A stretch of 64,000 nt of DNA from Viscum album (lineage: Eukaryota > Streptophyta > Magnoliopsida > Santalales > Viscaceae): the NCBI GenBank assembly GCA_963277665.1, contig OY728145.1, positions 952,979,033 to 953,043,032 on the forward strand, in the 5' to 3' direction. The position numbers and the translations under genes are program-made. The notes under the pieces were generated by a model. The model did not search any database. It was not told the origin of the DNA and saw only the letters and a program-made list of their open reading frames with translations. Every line of letters starts with the position of its first letter. The stretch's first letter is position 1. Shown here one piece after another: positions 25,890 through 39,284 of the stretch.

Positions 25890-28800
25890 TGTAACATACC
25901 AAGTAAGTAATGAATAATAGATATTTTTATATATGTCTATTAATGAATTTGATAGTGTTTTAGAGGCTTAAAATGAAAATAAATCCAATCTTAAGCATGG
26001 AATACACTAATATATTTAAAAGATTGTTTTACTGCCTTTTGATGGAAAACCATTTTTGAATCTATATTTTGACAATTTTATAAGCTATGTTTTTCAAAAT
26101 AAACTTATTCTGTAAGATTGGGGAATCAAAATTTACTTTGTGTGAATTTTTGGTATTTTTCTGACAATGTTCATTTTTTAATGAATAGTGAAAAATAATG
26201 CATTTTACATCAAAACTGCTTCTTAATCTAATTTATTTATATGATTAGATTATCTTTTTAATTGTTCTTAATATGTAATCTGAATATATTTTTACCATTT
26301 AATCCAATGGTGGTCATTGGAATCAATTTCACTTTAAAATTAGACTTAAACTGGTGTCAATCTTTTGATACTTATTGTTTTATAAAAACACGATGTTTGC
26401 TCTGACAGCGGGAATTAATTATTAAATTAATTAATGTGACTTATATGTTTTCAATTTTGTAAAATAGACTTCATTTTTGAATTTGGAATATCAAATATAG
26501 ATTAGGGTGAATTTTTGGTAATTTTCTGAAAAACATCAATTTTTGATGAATAGTGAAACCACTAAGTGGTAATCAAGCAAACTGATTTTTCAGTTAAATG
26601 AAAGTTTACCACTAATGTGTATTGAATTTTGAAAATCCAACATACATGGTTGTCATTATTATGTAAAATGTGGTTCAATGGGATGAAAATAATTTTTTTG
26701 GTGAATATTAACTTTTTTTCATTAATCGCGATTAGAGGTAATTAGTGTAATTTAAGGTAAAAATGATATTATAAAAATATGAAAATACCATGAAACTTGT
26801 CCTACCCATATTGGATGAGTCATGGCCGACCAAGACAACCCATGGGTCGATTTATGGGACCCTATGGAGCCTCTTGGGTGAGATAATGACTTTAATGCCT
26901 TTTTTAAAATAAAGGTGAAAATGACACTAACATAAATTGTTTTACAAAAACAATTTCTATAAGGGGTTATACTAATCATAATTTTGTCTATAAATACTAT
27001 TTGGAAAGATAAAAAGAGTTCATACATCAGGATATTTTTTTAATAATTTTTAGAAATTAAATAAATTAATTTAATTATGACATCATGATGATGCAACGAT
27101 GACCTCATTATTGAACAGTTTAAATAAAATGAAACGAAAATATAAACTCTAAGACCTACAATTGTCCAAAAACTATTGGATGGGAATATTTAGAATCCTT
27201 ATCATCTTATATTATAAATATATCAATGTGGGTCCTTATAAATTCTAATCACTTTTGAAAATAAAATAGTAGTTTCATGATTTCGAAAAGTGCCCCTCCT
27301 CTCCTCTTATATAAGGCCCCAACCTCTACCTCATTTCACACACTCCTCAAGCCTTTGGATCAGCCATACCCTGCCCATTTACTCTCTCCACATCCCTCTC
27401 CTCATCCTAGAGGATTCCCTTTGGGCAGAATCCTTTCAAAGGAAGCCTTTAGGCTCAAATCAAAAGGAGTTACACTTTTAAAGGTAATTCATTCTCTCAT
27501 GTTCATTTGTTTTATTTTGCTTCTCCAACCCCCTAAACTCTTTTTATTTACTTCTTTTGTAACAACACCAGTATATTCAATATACTAGGATTTTGTTATA
27601 ATATTTATTCGAGCTACACTCTCACACAACTACATCAAATGGTTAAAGAACATACGGTTTCCGTGGATGGCGAAATTCTGCCTCCCGAAACGATGATTGT
27701 TCAATACTAATTTAATACCTTCAAAGGTGGCCATTATGATGTCACTATTTTTATATATGATATATAATATGTTTATTATTTCCTTAATCTTATGTATTTT
27801 TTCATTTATGGCATACCATTATTGTTTCCATTATGGGTAAACATGATATCTTCATTTTAGGAAGTGCGAACTACCGCCCCCTGAAAGTGATTTGATTCGT
27901 TAATACCATATGTGGGATGTGTAAAGGATAAAGTTAATGATATTATATATGTTATTATACTGGAATTATAATATACTCTTATATAATTATGATTCCATTC
28001 CAGAAAATATGAAATAGAAATGGAAGTAGCGTTCATGCGTACGTACGGCTTACCGTCTCCATGAACGGTGCATTTCATTTCTTACCTCTAAATGTGATGT
28101 AATATTATAAATACATGTATATTCTGAATATATATGATATATATGTTATAAAAATCATTAATATCATTGTGGATATAACGAACCTTTGACCAAATTAACA
28201 ACATGTAAGTGTAAGAAATCTATTTTTGACTTAAGAACCAAATACCGACAAAATGAACATTATTAACTTAAATGATTACATGATGTTCATAACATGGTAT
28301 AAAAGGAATAATGAACTTGAAAAAGGTTCTTAAGAAAGTAGAGATTAACTCAAGTTTATTATTCAAGAGATTAAAGAACGGTCAGGTCAAGTCGGATACG
28401 AGGTATGGGACTTCGTCTCAATCTCCTTTCATTAAGGCATATTTTGTTTTATACACAACCTTCATTTATATGGTGTATAAACCCCTTTGAATTTTACGTT
28501 TATTCAAAAGGAATCTTTTTATAAGAAGCGTTTACTAAATTAAAAAAGGGAATGTTTTTGTCGTATGTATGTGGCGACAATGACTTCTCCGCCGCCGTGA
28601 CCATTATTTGAGTTTCGTCTTCCTCTACAAGCCATAACTTTTTTAAAAGAAAAATAAATACCATGTTTTACTTTTCGTTTATTTTGGTATTGAAAATTGT
28701 TTTCATAATGTTTTTATATCAATGTGTTGTATTAATATATTGTGATTGAAAGGTGGAAATGTTATGTTTCCTTTATACATGTTTTATGTCATACGATTAT

Positions 28801-29454
28801 GTTGAGGTTCTTGGGAATTATTATGAAGACGGGTGGTTCCGTGATAAACTAAGGGCGGGTGAGCCCGATATAGCTCTCCAATGCATTGGGTAATGCGAAG
28901 GAGTGAAACGTTAAGGTTTCTCTGAAGATATTTAAGGAATATACTGTGATGGGTATTCCAAACGTAACCAAGAGGGTTACTCCCTACGTAAGGATGTTAT
29001 GAATGCCTCAAGTTACCTTTATGTCTTATGATTTCTATGATTTATTCATGTTTTGATGAGGTATGTTAAAGTGCTTATGTTTTATGGGTAAATTATGATC
29101 TCATTCTTATGTATATATGTACCTATGTTTCCTTTCCATATTTTTATATCCTTTACTGAGCTTTTTATGCTCATCCCAAGTTTTTTTTGAAATGTTTTTC
29201 ACAGGTCAAGGGAAAGGTTCATGATATGATGATAGTGTCAAGGAAGTGTCAAGAAAGAATCCATGTTTTATTTTAAATATGTTTCCATTGATGGGAAAGA
29301 ATAATACTATCTTTATGTAACCACTTTGTTTATATTTGGAATGTAATTCAAGTTTTATGATCTAATTCTCTAAAACTCTAATCCTGAAAAGATCATCAAC
29401 GTGTAATCTTGTAATAACTCAAGATTATGTAAGGTTTAAGGCTGGGGCCTTATA
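25890..29454 (+). repeat. 5' LTR of copy B
   Basis: This LTR of 3565 bp runs from TGTAACATACC to CCTTATA. It is collinear with 33313-36876 and with the LTRs of copy A, and is clearly more diverged from copy A than from its partner. It carries a TATATAAGG box at 27308-27316 and the invariant hairpin at 28030-28067. Confidence 0.93.
28030..28067 (+). other. Conserved LTR hairpin, copy B 5' LTR
   Basis: All 38 bases match the hairpin at 3200-3237, including the 8-bp CGTTCATG stem and the CGTACGTACG loop, although flanking LTR sequence differs between copies A and B. Confidence 0.8.
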
Positions 29455-29456
29455 GT

Positions 29457-29468
29457 TGGTATCAGAGG
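29457..29468 (+). promoter_or_regulatory. Primer-binding site of copy B
   Basis: TGGTATCAGAGG lies two bases after the LTR end, identical to copy A, and is of the initiator tRNA-Met type. Confidence 0.85.
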
Positions 29469-29589
29469 TCGGTTTAGATAACATTAGGAGTTAGAATTCT
29501 ATTAAATGATTATCCAAAAATATTTTTTTTGAAATGATATAGCATTTGAAGATTACCATGTTGCTTCATCTAAGACATGTTTGTTCAGA

Positions 29590-30750
29590 ATGGTTTTCCG
29601 TAGAGGAAACAGGGAAGCAGTACTAGGAAGGCTTATAGGAGGAAATAACCTTCCGAATCAGCATCTTGAGATGGTCGGAATTGGAACTGAACAGTTTGTT
29701 GCAGTAATGGCGCAGTTGACTCAGGCTATAAATAGTGGTGGTATCGATGCACGAGATCAGCCAGATCAACTGCAGAGGAACATGTCAGTGGTGGAACATT
29801 TCATGAGGCAACATCCCCCATCATTCAGAGGATCATCTGACCATGTGCTAGCTAAAGGGTGGATTAAAGCACTGAAGAAGATTTTTGATTTCATGGGGTG
29901 TTAAGACAATCAAAAGGTTAGTCTTTCTATTTACTGTTTGGAGGGTGAGGCAGATCATTGGTGGTCTATGGTTAAAAATATCAAGGACGCCGATGAGATT
30001 GATGCTCTCGACTGGGATGAATTCAAAGGTATGTCTCTTGAGAAGTATTTTCCTAAGGCTGTTCAACTTAGGATAGAAAATAAATTCATGGAATTGAGGC
30101 AAGAGGAAGACTCAGTGGCTACCTATGAAGAAATGTTCACTCGTTTGGTAAGGTATGCTCCAAATTTTATCTGAGACCTTGATAGTAAAATCAAGCGTTT
30201 TTACTTAGGATTAAAGCCAAAATATCGAAGGACATTAGCATCTCGTGAGTTTAAAAGTTATGAAAATCTTGTTCGATGTGCTGAGAAGGTGGAAATGGAG
30301 TTTTCCGATGATCGAGTGTTCTATAACAACCAACAGAAGAAGAGACCGAGGTGGCAGGAGAAAGGTAATAATTCTTCAAAAAAGACTGATGGTAAGAAAG
30401 CTAAGTTTCCAGTTTGTGATAAATGTGGCAAAAGGCATGCTGGGGAATGTCTTCTGAATTCTGGAATGTGCTACTGATGCGGTAAGATGGGGCATAAGGC
30501 TCGTGATTGCACTGAAAAGGATCAATGTGAAGGTAAGACCAAATTTGATTTACAAGTAGTGAAATGTTTTAAGTGCAATGAGATGGGTCACTATGCAAAT
30601 GATTGTCCGAAAAAGAGCTTGAGTGATTGGAAGCAGTTAGACTACAAGCAGAAAGGGGTGGTGAAATCCTTTGCAACTACTTCAGCAGATGTTGGGCCAT
30701 CAAATGAAGTTGTATCAGCTCCAGGGAGCTCAGTTTTTTTCAACGATTGA
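29590..30750 (+). pseudogene. gag: gag of copy B, three in-frame stops
   Basis: The frame runs from ATG 29590 collinear with gag of copy A, with no indel over the first 295 codons. It opens MVFRRGNREAV and contains the gag core (PPSFRGSS, WW, EDSVATYEEMFTRL) and C-terminal CCHC knuckles (CGKMGHKARDC; CFKCNEMGHYANDC). In-frame stops are TAA 29902, TGA 30172 and TGA 30475. The last is at codon 296, the same place as in copy A; the first two are private. Past the knuckles the frame ends at 30750, just after the deletion that removes protease and the RT N-terminus (near 30735), so the following RT lies in another frame. Confidence 0.88.
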
Positions 30751-31498
30751 CTTGATATCGGGGTACCATCAGCTGAAGGTAAAGGAGGTAGATTTTTCAA
30801 GGACTGCATTTCGTACAAGATATGGCCACTATGAATTTGTAGTAATGCCTTTTGGGCTAACCAATGCACCTACTGTATTCATGGAATTAATGAATAGAAT
30901 TTTCCATGAGTTCTTGGATAAGTTTGTGGTGGTTTTCATTGATGATATTTTGGTGTTTTCAAAAAGTAAAGAGGAGCATGAAAGACATTTAATGGTTATC
31001 TTGCAAACCTTAAAAGAAAATAAATTGTATTGGAAATTCATCAAATATGAGTTTTGGTTGCAACAAATTTCCTTCCTTGGTCACATTGTTTCTAAAGATG
31101 GGATAACTGTTGATCCTTCAAAAACAAAAGTTGTGGAAGACTGGCCAAGACCCACAAATGTAACCGAGATTCGTATCTTCCTTGGTTTGGCAGGCTATTA
31201 CCGAAGGTTTGTTAGAAATTTTTCACGGTTATCTAGTACAATGACTAAGCTAACTCGGAAGGGTGTTAAGTTTATCTGGACAAAAGAATGTGATGATTGT
31301 TTTCAGGAATTAAAAAGAAGATTGGTGAATGCTCCAATTTTGGCACTACCTTCCAGGAATTGTGAGTTTGTTATCTACAGTGATGCATCATTGAAAGGAC
31401 ATGGTTGCATTCTAATGCAGAATGACCAGGTAATTGCTTATGCTTCACGACAGTTGAAAACTCATGAGTTAATTACCCTACACATGATTTGGAATTAG
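30735..31498 (+). pseudogene. pol: RT (N-terminally deleted) of copy B
   Basis: The reverse transcriptase starts abruptly at [16 protein letters not shown] and keeps the palm and thumb: [19 protein letters not shown], the catalytic FIDDILVFS motif, [24 protein letters not shown], then the start of RNase H with [16 protein letters not shown]. Protease and the RT fingers upstream are absent. The frame ends at 31498 through the same frameshift as in copy A, after the conserved KTHE. It shows what copy A lost: copy A lacks all of this up to the LAGYYRRF segment. Confidence 0.9.
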
Positions 31499-32508
31499 CT
31501 GCTGTTGTTTTTGCTTTAAAAATTTGGAGGCATCATTTGTATGGATTAAAGTGTGAAATATATACCGATCAAAAAAATTTAAAGTATATATTCACTCAGA
31601 ATGAATTGAACATGAGAAAAAGGAGATGGATAGAATTAATCAAGTATTATGATTGTACAATTCATTACCATCCGGGAAAAGCAAATAAAGTGGTTGATGC
31701 TTTGAGTCAAGAAAGTAATGCTTTATTAGCAATGTTGCGTTTGGAATGTGATCCTTTGGTTAAGGATTTGATGAAATTGGGCATAGAAGTTGTTTGTGCA
31801 GGAAGTTCTTCTGTTTTGTTTCAGGTATTAGTGAGATCATCTCTATCAGATAGAATCAAGCAAGCACAGAAGCAAGACAGTGAGTTACAAAAAAAGGTAG
31901 AGCTGGTTCAGAAAGGTAAGTTTCCTGAATTCAACATTGATAATGATTGCGTTTTGAGATTTGGTAAGAGATTGTGTGTGCCTTGTGATTCACAGTTGAA
32001 GAGAGAGTTGTTATGTGAAGCTCATAGTTCTCCATTTTCAGTTCATCCTGGCAGTACTAAGATGTATAGAGATCAGTGGGAGTATTACTGGTGGGATGGA
32101 ATGAAAAGAGATATTGCTGATTTTACTGTGAAGTGTTTGACTTGTCAGAAGGTTAAAGCAGAGCGGCAGTTACCGAAAGGGATGCTACAGCCTTTACCAG
32201 TGCCAGAGTGGAAATGGGAGAATATATCCATGGACTTTGTTGTGGGATTACCAAAGACATCTCGAGGTAATAATGCAATCTGGGTTATTGTTGATTTCTT
32301 GACAAAATCTGCTCATTTCCTTCCTATTCGAGATACATTCTCTCTAGATCAACTTTCTCATTTGTATCTTAAAGAGATAGTTAGGTTGCATGGAGTTCCC
32401 CTCTCCATTGTGTCTGATCGTGATTCCAGGTTCACTGCTAACTTTTGGAAAGGCCTTCAGAAGTCTTTGGGTACTGAATTAAATTTTAGTAGAGCTTTTC
32501 ATCCTTAA
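31489..32508 (+). pseudogene. pol: RNase H and N-terminal integrase of copy B
   Basis: One open stretch contains the rest of RNase H ([34 protein letters not shown]), a linker, the integrase zinc-binding end ([33 protein letters not shown]) and the first part of the catalytic core. [12 protein letters not shown] and [12 protein letters not shown] keep two catalytic Asp residues. The stretch ends with two adjacent TAA codons from 32506, where copy A reads CAATCA, just before DGQSERTIQTLED. Confidence 0.9.
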
Positions 32509-32511
32509 TAA

Positions 32512-33261
32512 GATGGGCAGTCAGAACGAACAATTCAGACTTTGGAGGATATGCTACGTGCTTGTTCGATGGATTATCAGGGAAGTTGGGACAAACATCT
32601 TTCTTTGGTTGAATTTTCTTATAACAACAGTTTTCATTCCAGTATACAGATGGCTCCATTTGAGGCATTATGTGGCAAACGGTGTCGAACTCCATCATTT
32701 TGGGATGAAGTAGGGGAAAGGAAGTTGATGGGACCAGAATTGGTAGAAGAGATGGCAGAAAAAGTTCAGCTGATTCAGAAACACATGAGAACAGCTCAGA
32801 GCAGGCAGAAGAGTTATGCGGATAACCGGAGGAAGGATCTATCTTTCGAGGTAGGTGATCATGTTTTTCTCAAGGTTTCTCCTTGGAAAAGTGTAATGAG
32901 ATTTGGTAAGAAAGGAAAGCTGAGTCCATGTTTTATTGGACCATATGAAATTCTGGAGAGAGTTGGATCAGTTGCATACCGGGTGGCATTACCTCCGAGT
33001 TTATCTCAGGTACACAGTGTTTTTCACGTTTTGATGTGGAGAAAGTATATGCCAGATCCATCTCATGTTTTGAGTCCAGAGGTAGTTCAACTGGAAGAGA
33101 ATCTATCTTACGAGGAATAACTGGTCCAGATTCTTGACCATAGGGAGCAAGTATTGTGGAATAAGGTGATTAATCAGGTAAAGGTTTTACGGAAAAACCA
33201 TATGGTTGAAGAGGCGGCATGGGAATCTGAAAATTCTATGAGGGATAAGTACCCCCATTAA
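32512..33261 (+). pseudogene. pol: C-terminal integrase and chromodomain of copy B
   Basis: This continues integrase after the double stop: DGQSERTIQTLEDML with the catalytic Glu, SYNNSFHSSIQMAPFEAL, the basic RQKSYADNRRKDLSFEVGD segment and the GPY-type motif. A TAA at 33118-33120 cuts off the chromodomain, whose sequence still follows in frame (NHMVEEAAWESEN) to the end of pol near 33261. Integrase of this copy keeps its catalytic residues, unlike copy A. Confidence 0.87.
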
Positions 33262-33296
33262 TTCGATAAGTAAATAAATTGCGGGGATGAAATTTT

Positions 33297-33312
33297 CTAA
33301 AGGGGGGAAGGA
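33297..33312 (+). promoter_or_regulatory. Polypurine tract of copy B
   Basis: CTAAAGGGGGGAAGGA directly precedes the 3' LTR, identical to copy A. Confidence 0.9.
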
Positions 33313-36300
33313 TGTAACATCCCAATTAAGTAATGAATAATAGATATTTTTATATATGTCTATTAATGAATTATATAGTGTTTTAGAGGCTTAAAATGAA
33401 AATAAATCCAATCTTAAGCATGGAATACACTAATATTTTTAAAAGATTGTTTTAGTGAATTTTCATGGAAAACCATTTTTGAATCAATATTTTTACAATT
33501 TTATAAGCTAGGCTTGTCAAAATAAACTTATTCTTTATGGTTGGGACATAAAAATTTACTTTGTGTGAATTTTTGGTATTTATCTGACAATGTTCATTTT
33601 TTAATGAATAGTGAAAAATAATGCATTTTACATCAAAACTGCTTCTTAATCTAATTTATTTATATGATTATATTATCTTTTTAATTGGTCTTAATGTGTA
33701 ATATGAATATATTTTTACCATTTAATCCAATTTTTTTCATTGGAATCAATTTCACTTTAAAATTAGACTTAAACTGGTGTCAATCTTTTGATACTTATTG
33801 TTTTATAAAAACACGCTATTTGCTCTGACAGCGGGAATTAATTATTAAATTAATTAATGTGACTTATATGTTTTCAATTTTGTAAAATAGACTTCATTTT
33901 TGAATTTGGAATATCAAATATATCTTAGGGTGAATTTTTGGTAATTTTCTGAAAAACATCAATTTTTGATGAATAGTGAAACCACTAAGTGGTAATCAAG
34001 CAAACTGATTTTTCAGTTAAATGAAAGTTTACCACTAATGTGTATTGAATTTTGAAAATCTTACATACATGGTTGTCATTAGTATGTAAAATGTGGTTCA
34101 ATGGGATGAAAATAATTTTTTGGTGTATAGTATCTTTTTTTCATTAATCGCGATTAGAGGTAATTAGTGTAATTTAAGGTAAAAAAGATATTATAAAAAT
34201 GTGAAAACACCATGACACTTGTCCTACCGCTATTGGATGAGTCAAGGCCGACCTATAAAACCCATGGGTCTATTTAGGGGACCCTATGGAGCCTCTTGGG
34301 TGAGATAATGACTTTAATGCCTTTTTTTAAATAAAGGTGAAAATGTCACTAACATAAAGTGTTTAACTAAAACAAGCTTTAGAAGGGGTTATACTAATCA
34401 TAATTTTGCCTATAAATACTCTTTGGAAAGATAAAAAGATTTCATACATCAGGATATTTTTGTTATAATTTTTATACATTAAATAAATTAATTTAATTAT
34501 GACATCATGTGATGCAACGATGACCTCATTAATGAACAGTTTAAATAAAATGAAATGATAATATAAAATCTAAGCCCTACACCTGTCCAAAAACTATTGT
34601 ATCGGAATAGTTCTAAGACTTATCATCTTAGATTCAAAATATATCAATGTGGGACCTTAGAAATTCGAAAAACTTTTGAAAATAAAATAATAGTTTCATG
34701 ATTTCCAAAAGTGCCCCTCCTCTCCTCTTATAAAAGGCCACCACTTCTACCTCATTTGACAAACTCCTCAAGCCTTTGGATCGGCCATCCCCGGCCCCTT
34801 TACTCTCTCCACATCCCTCTCCTCATCCTAGAGGATTCCCTTTGGGCAGAATCCTTTCAAAGGATGTCTTTAGGCTCAAATCAGATGGAGTTACACTTTT
34901 AAAGGTAATTCATTCTCTCATGTTCATTTGTTTAATTTTGCTTCTCCAACCCCATAAACTCTTTTTATTTACTTCTTTTGTAACAACACCAGTATCTTCA
35001 ATATACTAGGATGTTGTTATAAGATTTATTCGAGCTAAACTCTCACAAAACTACATCAAATGGTTAAAGAACATACGGTTTCTGTGGATGGTGAAATTCT
35101 GCCTCCCGAAACGATGATTGTTCAATACTTATTTAACACCTTCAAAGGTGGCCATTATGATGTCACTATTTTTATATATGATATGTAATATGTTTATCCT
35201 TTCCTTAAGCTTCTGTATTTTTTCATTTACGGCATACCATTATTGTTTCCATTATTGGTAAACATGATATCTTCATTTTAGGAAGTGCGGACTACCGCCC
35301 CCTGAAAGTGATTTGATTCGTTAATACCATATGTGGGATGTGTAAAGGATAAAGTTAATGATATTATATATGTTATTATACTGGAATTATAATATACTCT
35401 TATATCATTATGATTCCATTCCAGAAAATACAAAACAGAAATGGAAGTAGCGTTCATGCGTACGTACGGCTTACCGTCTCCATGAACGGTGTATTTCATT
35501 TCTTACCTCTAAATGTGATGTAATATTATAAATACATGTATATGCTGAATATATATGATATATATTTTATCCAAATCATTAATATATTTCTGGATATAAT
35601 GAACCTTTGACCAAATTAACAACATGTAAGTGTAAGAGGTCTATTTTTGACTTAAGAACCAAATACCGACAAAATGAACAATATTAACTTAAATGATTAC
35701 ATGATGTTCATAACATGGTATAAAAGGAATAATGAACTTGAAAAAGGTTCCTAATCAAGTAGATATTAACTCAAGTTTATTATTCATGAGATTAAAGAAC
35801 GGTCAGGTCATGTTGGATACGAGGCATGGGACTTCGTCTCAATATCCTTTCATTGAGGCATATTTTGTTTTATACACAACCTTATTTTATACGGTGTATA
35901 AACCCCTTTGACTTTTACATTTACTCAAAACGAATCTTTTTTATACGAAGCTTTTACTAAACGACAAAAGGGAATGTTTTTGTCCTACATATGCGGCAAC
36001 AACGACTTCTCCGCCGCCGTGACCGTTATTTGAGTTTTGGCTTCCTCTACAAGCCATACCTTTTTTTTAAAGAAAAATAAATACCATGTTTTACTTTTCT
36101 TTTCTTTTGGTATTGAAAATTGTTTTAATAATGTTTTTATATCAATGTGTTGTATTGATATATTGTGATTGAAAGGTGGAAATGTTATGTTCCCGTTATG
36201 CATGTTTTATGTGATACGATTATGTTGAGGTTCTTGGGCATTATTATGAAGACGGGAGGTTCCGTGATAAAATAAGGGTGGGTGATCCCGATATAGCTCT

Positions 36301-36876
36301 CCAATGCGTTGGGTAACGTGAAGGAGTGAAACGTTAAGGTTTCTCCAAAGAGATTTATGGAATATACTGTGATGGGTATTCCAAACGTAACCAAGAGGGT
36401 TACTCCCTACGTAAGGATGTTATGAATGCCACAAGTTACCTTTATGTCTTATCATTTCTATGATTTATTCATGTTTTGATGACGTATGTTAAAGTGCTTA
36501 TGTTTTATGGGTAAAGTATGATCTCATTCTTATGTATATATGTACCTATGTTTCCTTTCCATATTTTTATATCCCTTACTGAGCTTTTTATGCTCATCCC
36601 AAGTTTTTTTGAAATGTTTTTCATAGGTCAAGGGAAAGGTACATGATAGGATGATAGTGTCAAGGAAGTGTCAAGAAAGAATCCATCTTTTATTTTAAAT
36701 ATGGTTCCATTGATGGGAAAGAAGAATACTATCTTTATGTAACCACTTTGATTATATTTGGAATGTAATGAAAGTATTATGATCTAATTCTCTAAAACTC
36801 TAAACCTGAAAAGATCCTCAACATGTAATCTTGTAATAACTCAAGATTAAGTAAGGTTTAAGGCTGGGGCCTTATA
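33313..36876 (+). repeat. 3' LTR of copy B
   Basis: This LTR of 3564 bp has its TATA box at 34729-34737 and the invariant hairpin at 35451-35488. It ends CCTTATA directly before GCCAT at 36877-36881, after which the interrupted Tat LTR resumes. Confidence 0.93.
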
Positions 36877-38269
36877 GCCATATCATCATGGACACCAGTT
36901 AATTACACTACTTATGTCAGAACATTCCATGGGGTCTTGACATGGTAGAAACCTTCTGTCGGAGTAGATGAAAACATCAGGCATGTCGGGGCATCTCTGG
37001 GTTTATTAAAATTAGGGAAACTGTATTCTTCCTCATAATAGGGCATCTCAAGGTTGCAGAAACTAAGGCATCCAACATTGAATGCGGGGATTCATATGCC
37101 ATAGGCATACATTTGTGGTTTTCCTCAGCTTCTCATGTTTTACACTGGGTATGTCGCATGTTTAACGTCTTGCGAAAACGGTTACACCAAAGGCGTGTCA
37201 TCCAAGATTTTCCTCAGGAATCTCATGTTTATCACGAGGTTGTCCGCGAGTTTAATGTCTTTCGGAGACAGAATTAGGGTGATCATAACATCCCTTAGAG
37301 ACGGATCAGAGGTGGTGTGTCCCGTAAAGGGGAGATGTCACATCGTGAAAGCTAATCTGGACAACACTGGGGCGGATCACGGAGTGTGCACCCCAGAATG
37401 GGGGAACACAAAGGTTTACCATTGGCTGGGATTTAACCTCATGGAGGTTTCATTGGTACCCTATGTAGAGGACAGGGATCAAAACCAATGTAGTTTGAAG
37501 GGGTGATACATCGGGGTGTACACAGAGGACAACGACCCAGAGACACACTGGGGCTTATGAGTGGATAGCGGCATAAGTACTGCTAGGAGGAGCAAAGAGG
37601 TGGATGCCATGATCCATTGGGATGTGGCGGCCAGGGTTAGAATCAGGATAGATGATGGAGAGTTTAATGATGTGGAGGGGGAATGAAATGGGACTATCAC
37701 AATGGTGATAGTGAAGTTGGGCTTGAGCCTCATAGAGACCTCCTACGTATCCCCGTGGCAAGGAATCAAAGTCCACATAGTTCAGGTAGGGGTGTTGGAG
37801 AACCAGCGTGAAGATGGACCGGGGGTCTGATGGGTGTTGGGATTGATCCTCTCAGAGGGTTCCTACATACCATGACTTGACATGGATCAATGTCCACGTA
37901 GTTTAGGTTGTGATGGGAATAGAGTTTAACATCATGCGGGATGGGGGTGAACCGAAGTGAAATGGGTCATAACGACTGGGTGATGGGCTTGAACCTCGTG
38001 GAGGCTTCCTACGTACCATGCCTTGACATGGATCAATGTCCCCATAGTTTAGGTTGGGTGTTACAGTCGGTGCTTACTCTAATCCCACGTCAGTCATGCT
38101 CGGTGTGAGAAACAAGTGGTTGCAGAGACCAGATGGTCATGTCACGAAAGGTGCATCCATGGGTTGTGGAGTGGGGCTTACGCATGGAGTGGCCCAAAGA
38201 GGAAACAGGTGCTTACGCATGGTAAGAAGCCCGAAGATGTTGGGACTTACTCTTGGAGGGAGGCCTATG

Positions 38270-38757
38270 AGCCACTGTGGAGCGGAAACGGTGAATGGGT
38301 CTTACACAAGGAAGCAGCCCACGTGCCACTATGGAGCGGCAATCGTGGATGGGGCTTATGCAAGGAAGCAACCCGGGTGCCACTTTGGAGTGGCAACAGT
38401 GAATGGGGCTTATGCAAGGAAGCTGCCCGGGTGCTGCTAAGATGCACAAATGGTGGATGGGGCTTACGCAAGGAAGCTTCCCGGGTGCCGCTTTGGAGTG
38501 ACAATCGTGGATGGGGATTACACAAAGAAGTTTCTCGGGTGCCGCTATAGAGCGACAATCCTGGATGGGGCTTACGCAAGGAAGCTGCCCGGTTGCCTCT
38601 ATGCAGCGATAATCGTGGATGGTGCTTACGCAAAGAAGGTGCCCGGGTGCCACTATGGAGCAGAAATCATGGATGGGGATTACGCAAGGAAGCTGCTCGG
38701 GTGCTGCTATGGAGTGACAATCATGGAAGGGGTTTACGCAATGATGTTTCCCGTAAT
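38270..38757 (-). repeat. 54-bp tandem array in the 3' LTR, about 9 units
   Basis: Units recur every 54 bp. Their sense-strand core is GCGTAAGCCCCATCCACGA followed by TCGCTCCATAG. Because 54 is a multiple of three, long spurious frames appear on both strands; I see no reason to treat them as protein. The 5' LTR carries about 10 units of the same array, so copy number differs within one element. Confidence 0.88.
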
Positions 38758-39284
38758 GTCTTCCCCATGAAAAATGCTTCCCGTAATTTCTTCCTCATGT
38801 CTGGCCATGAGGTCATCCCAACTCACTGGTGGGTTGAGACCTTCACCTATGCGCTAGTGCAAAAGCGGGATAATGCCAAGGGCATTGGAATTAGTCCAAA
38901 AAGGGAGATGAAAAATGTGAATCACATGACTAACATTCGGAACATAGTGAGGGTGGTGTGATGATGGAGTATGACTGTTGATCGTGTTCAAAACACAACA
39001 TCCATATCGTGTTAGCTTTAAATGAGGGAAAAAATGAGGGTCGACTGTTGACCATGTTCGAAACATAGGACCTAGCTCAAAGTGTCGTCCAATGTCTTCC
39101 AGGGCGTTGGCCCAGGATGGTAGGTGAGCCGATGCGGCATGGGACCAGGACGTTTGGTGGTCCCTTTAGATATGGAAGGGGATGAGGATCCGAATGAAGG
39201 ACATGCAAATCGTGAGGTGGAGTGATGGAATGTTTGAATGGATTCCAATGATCTTGAAATTACTCAACTGTAATCATGGCATTA

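Larger units (their letters stand above)
25890..36876 (+). mobile_element. Chromovirus copy B, nested in the giant element's LTR
   Basis: A plus-strand Tekay/Del-type chromovirus of about 11.0 kb inserted in the 3' LTR of the giant Tat element, with a perfect GCCAT duplication. LTRs are 25890-29454 and 33313-36876. The internal region is about 3.86 kb and holds gag, a partial RT with its catalytic motif, RNase H, integrase and chromodomain. Protease and the RT N-terminus are missing. The two LTRs differ by roughly 5 percent in the first 160 bp by eye, so it looks older than copy A. It shares a gag stop and the RNase H frameshift with copy A. Confidence 0.93.

Noticed and set aside
38270..38757. 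Possible CRISPR-like array
   Set aside because: Units are contiguous and fully repetitive with no unique spacers, sit inside an LTR, and the genome is a plant's. The same applies to 55270-55808 and 61826-62420.
38054..38961. Long overlapping frames on both strands in the Tat LTR
   Set aside because: They are produced by the 54-bp array (a multiple of three) and occur in several frames at once, which is typical of tandem repeats rather than genes.
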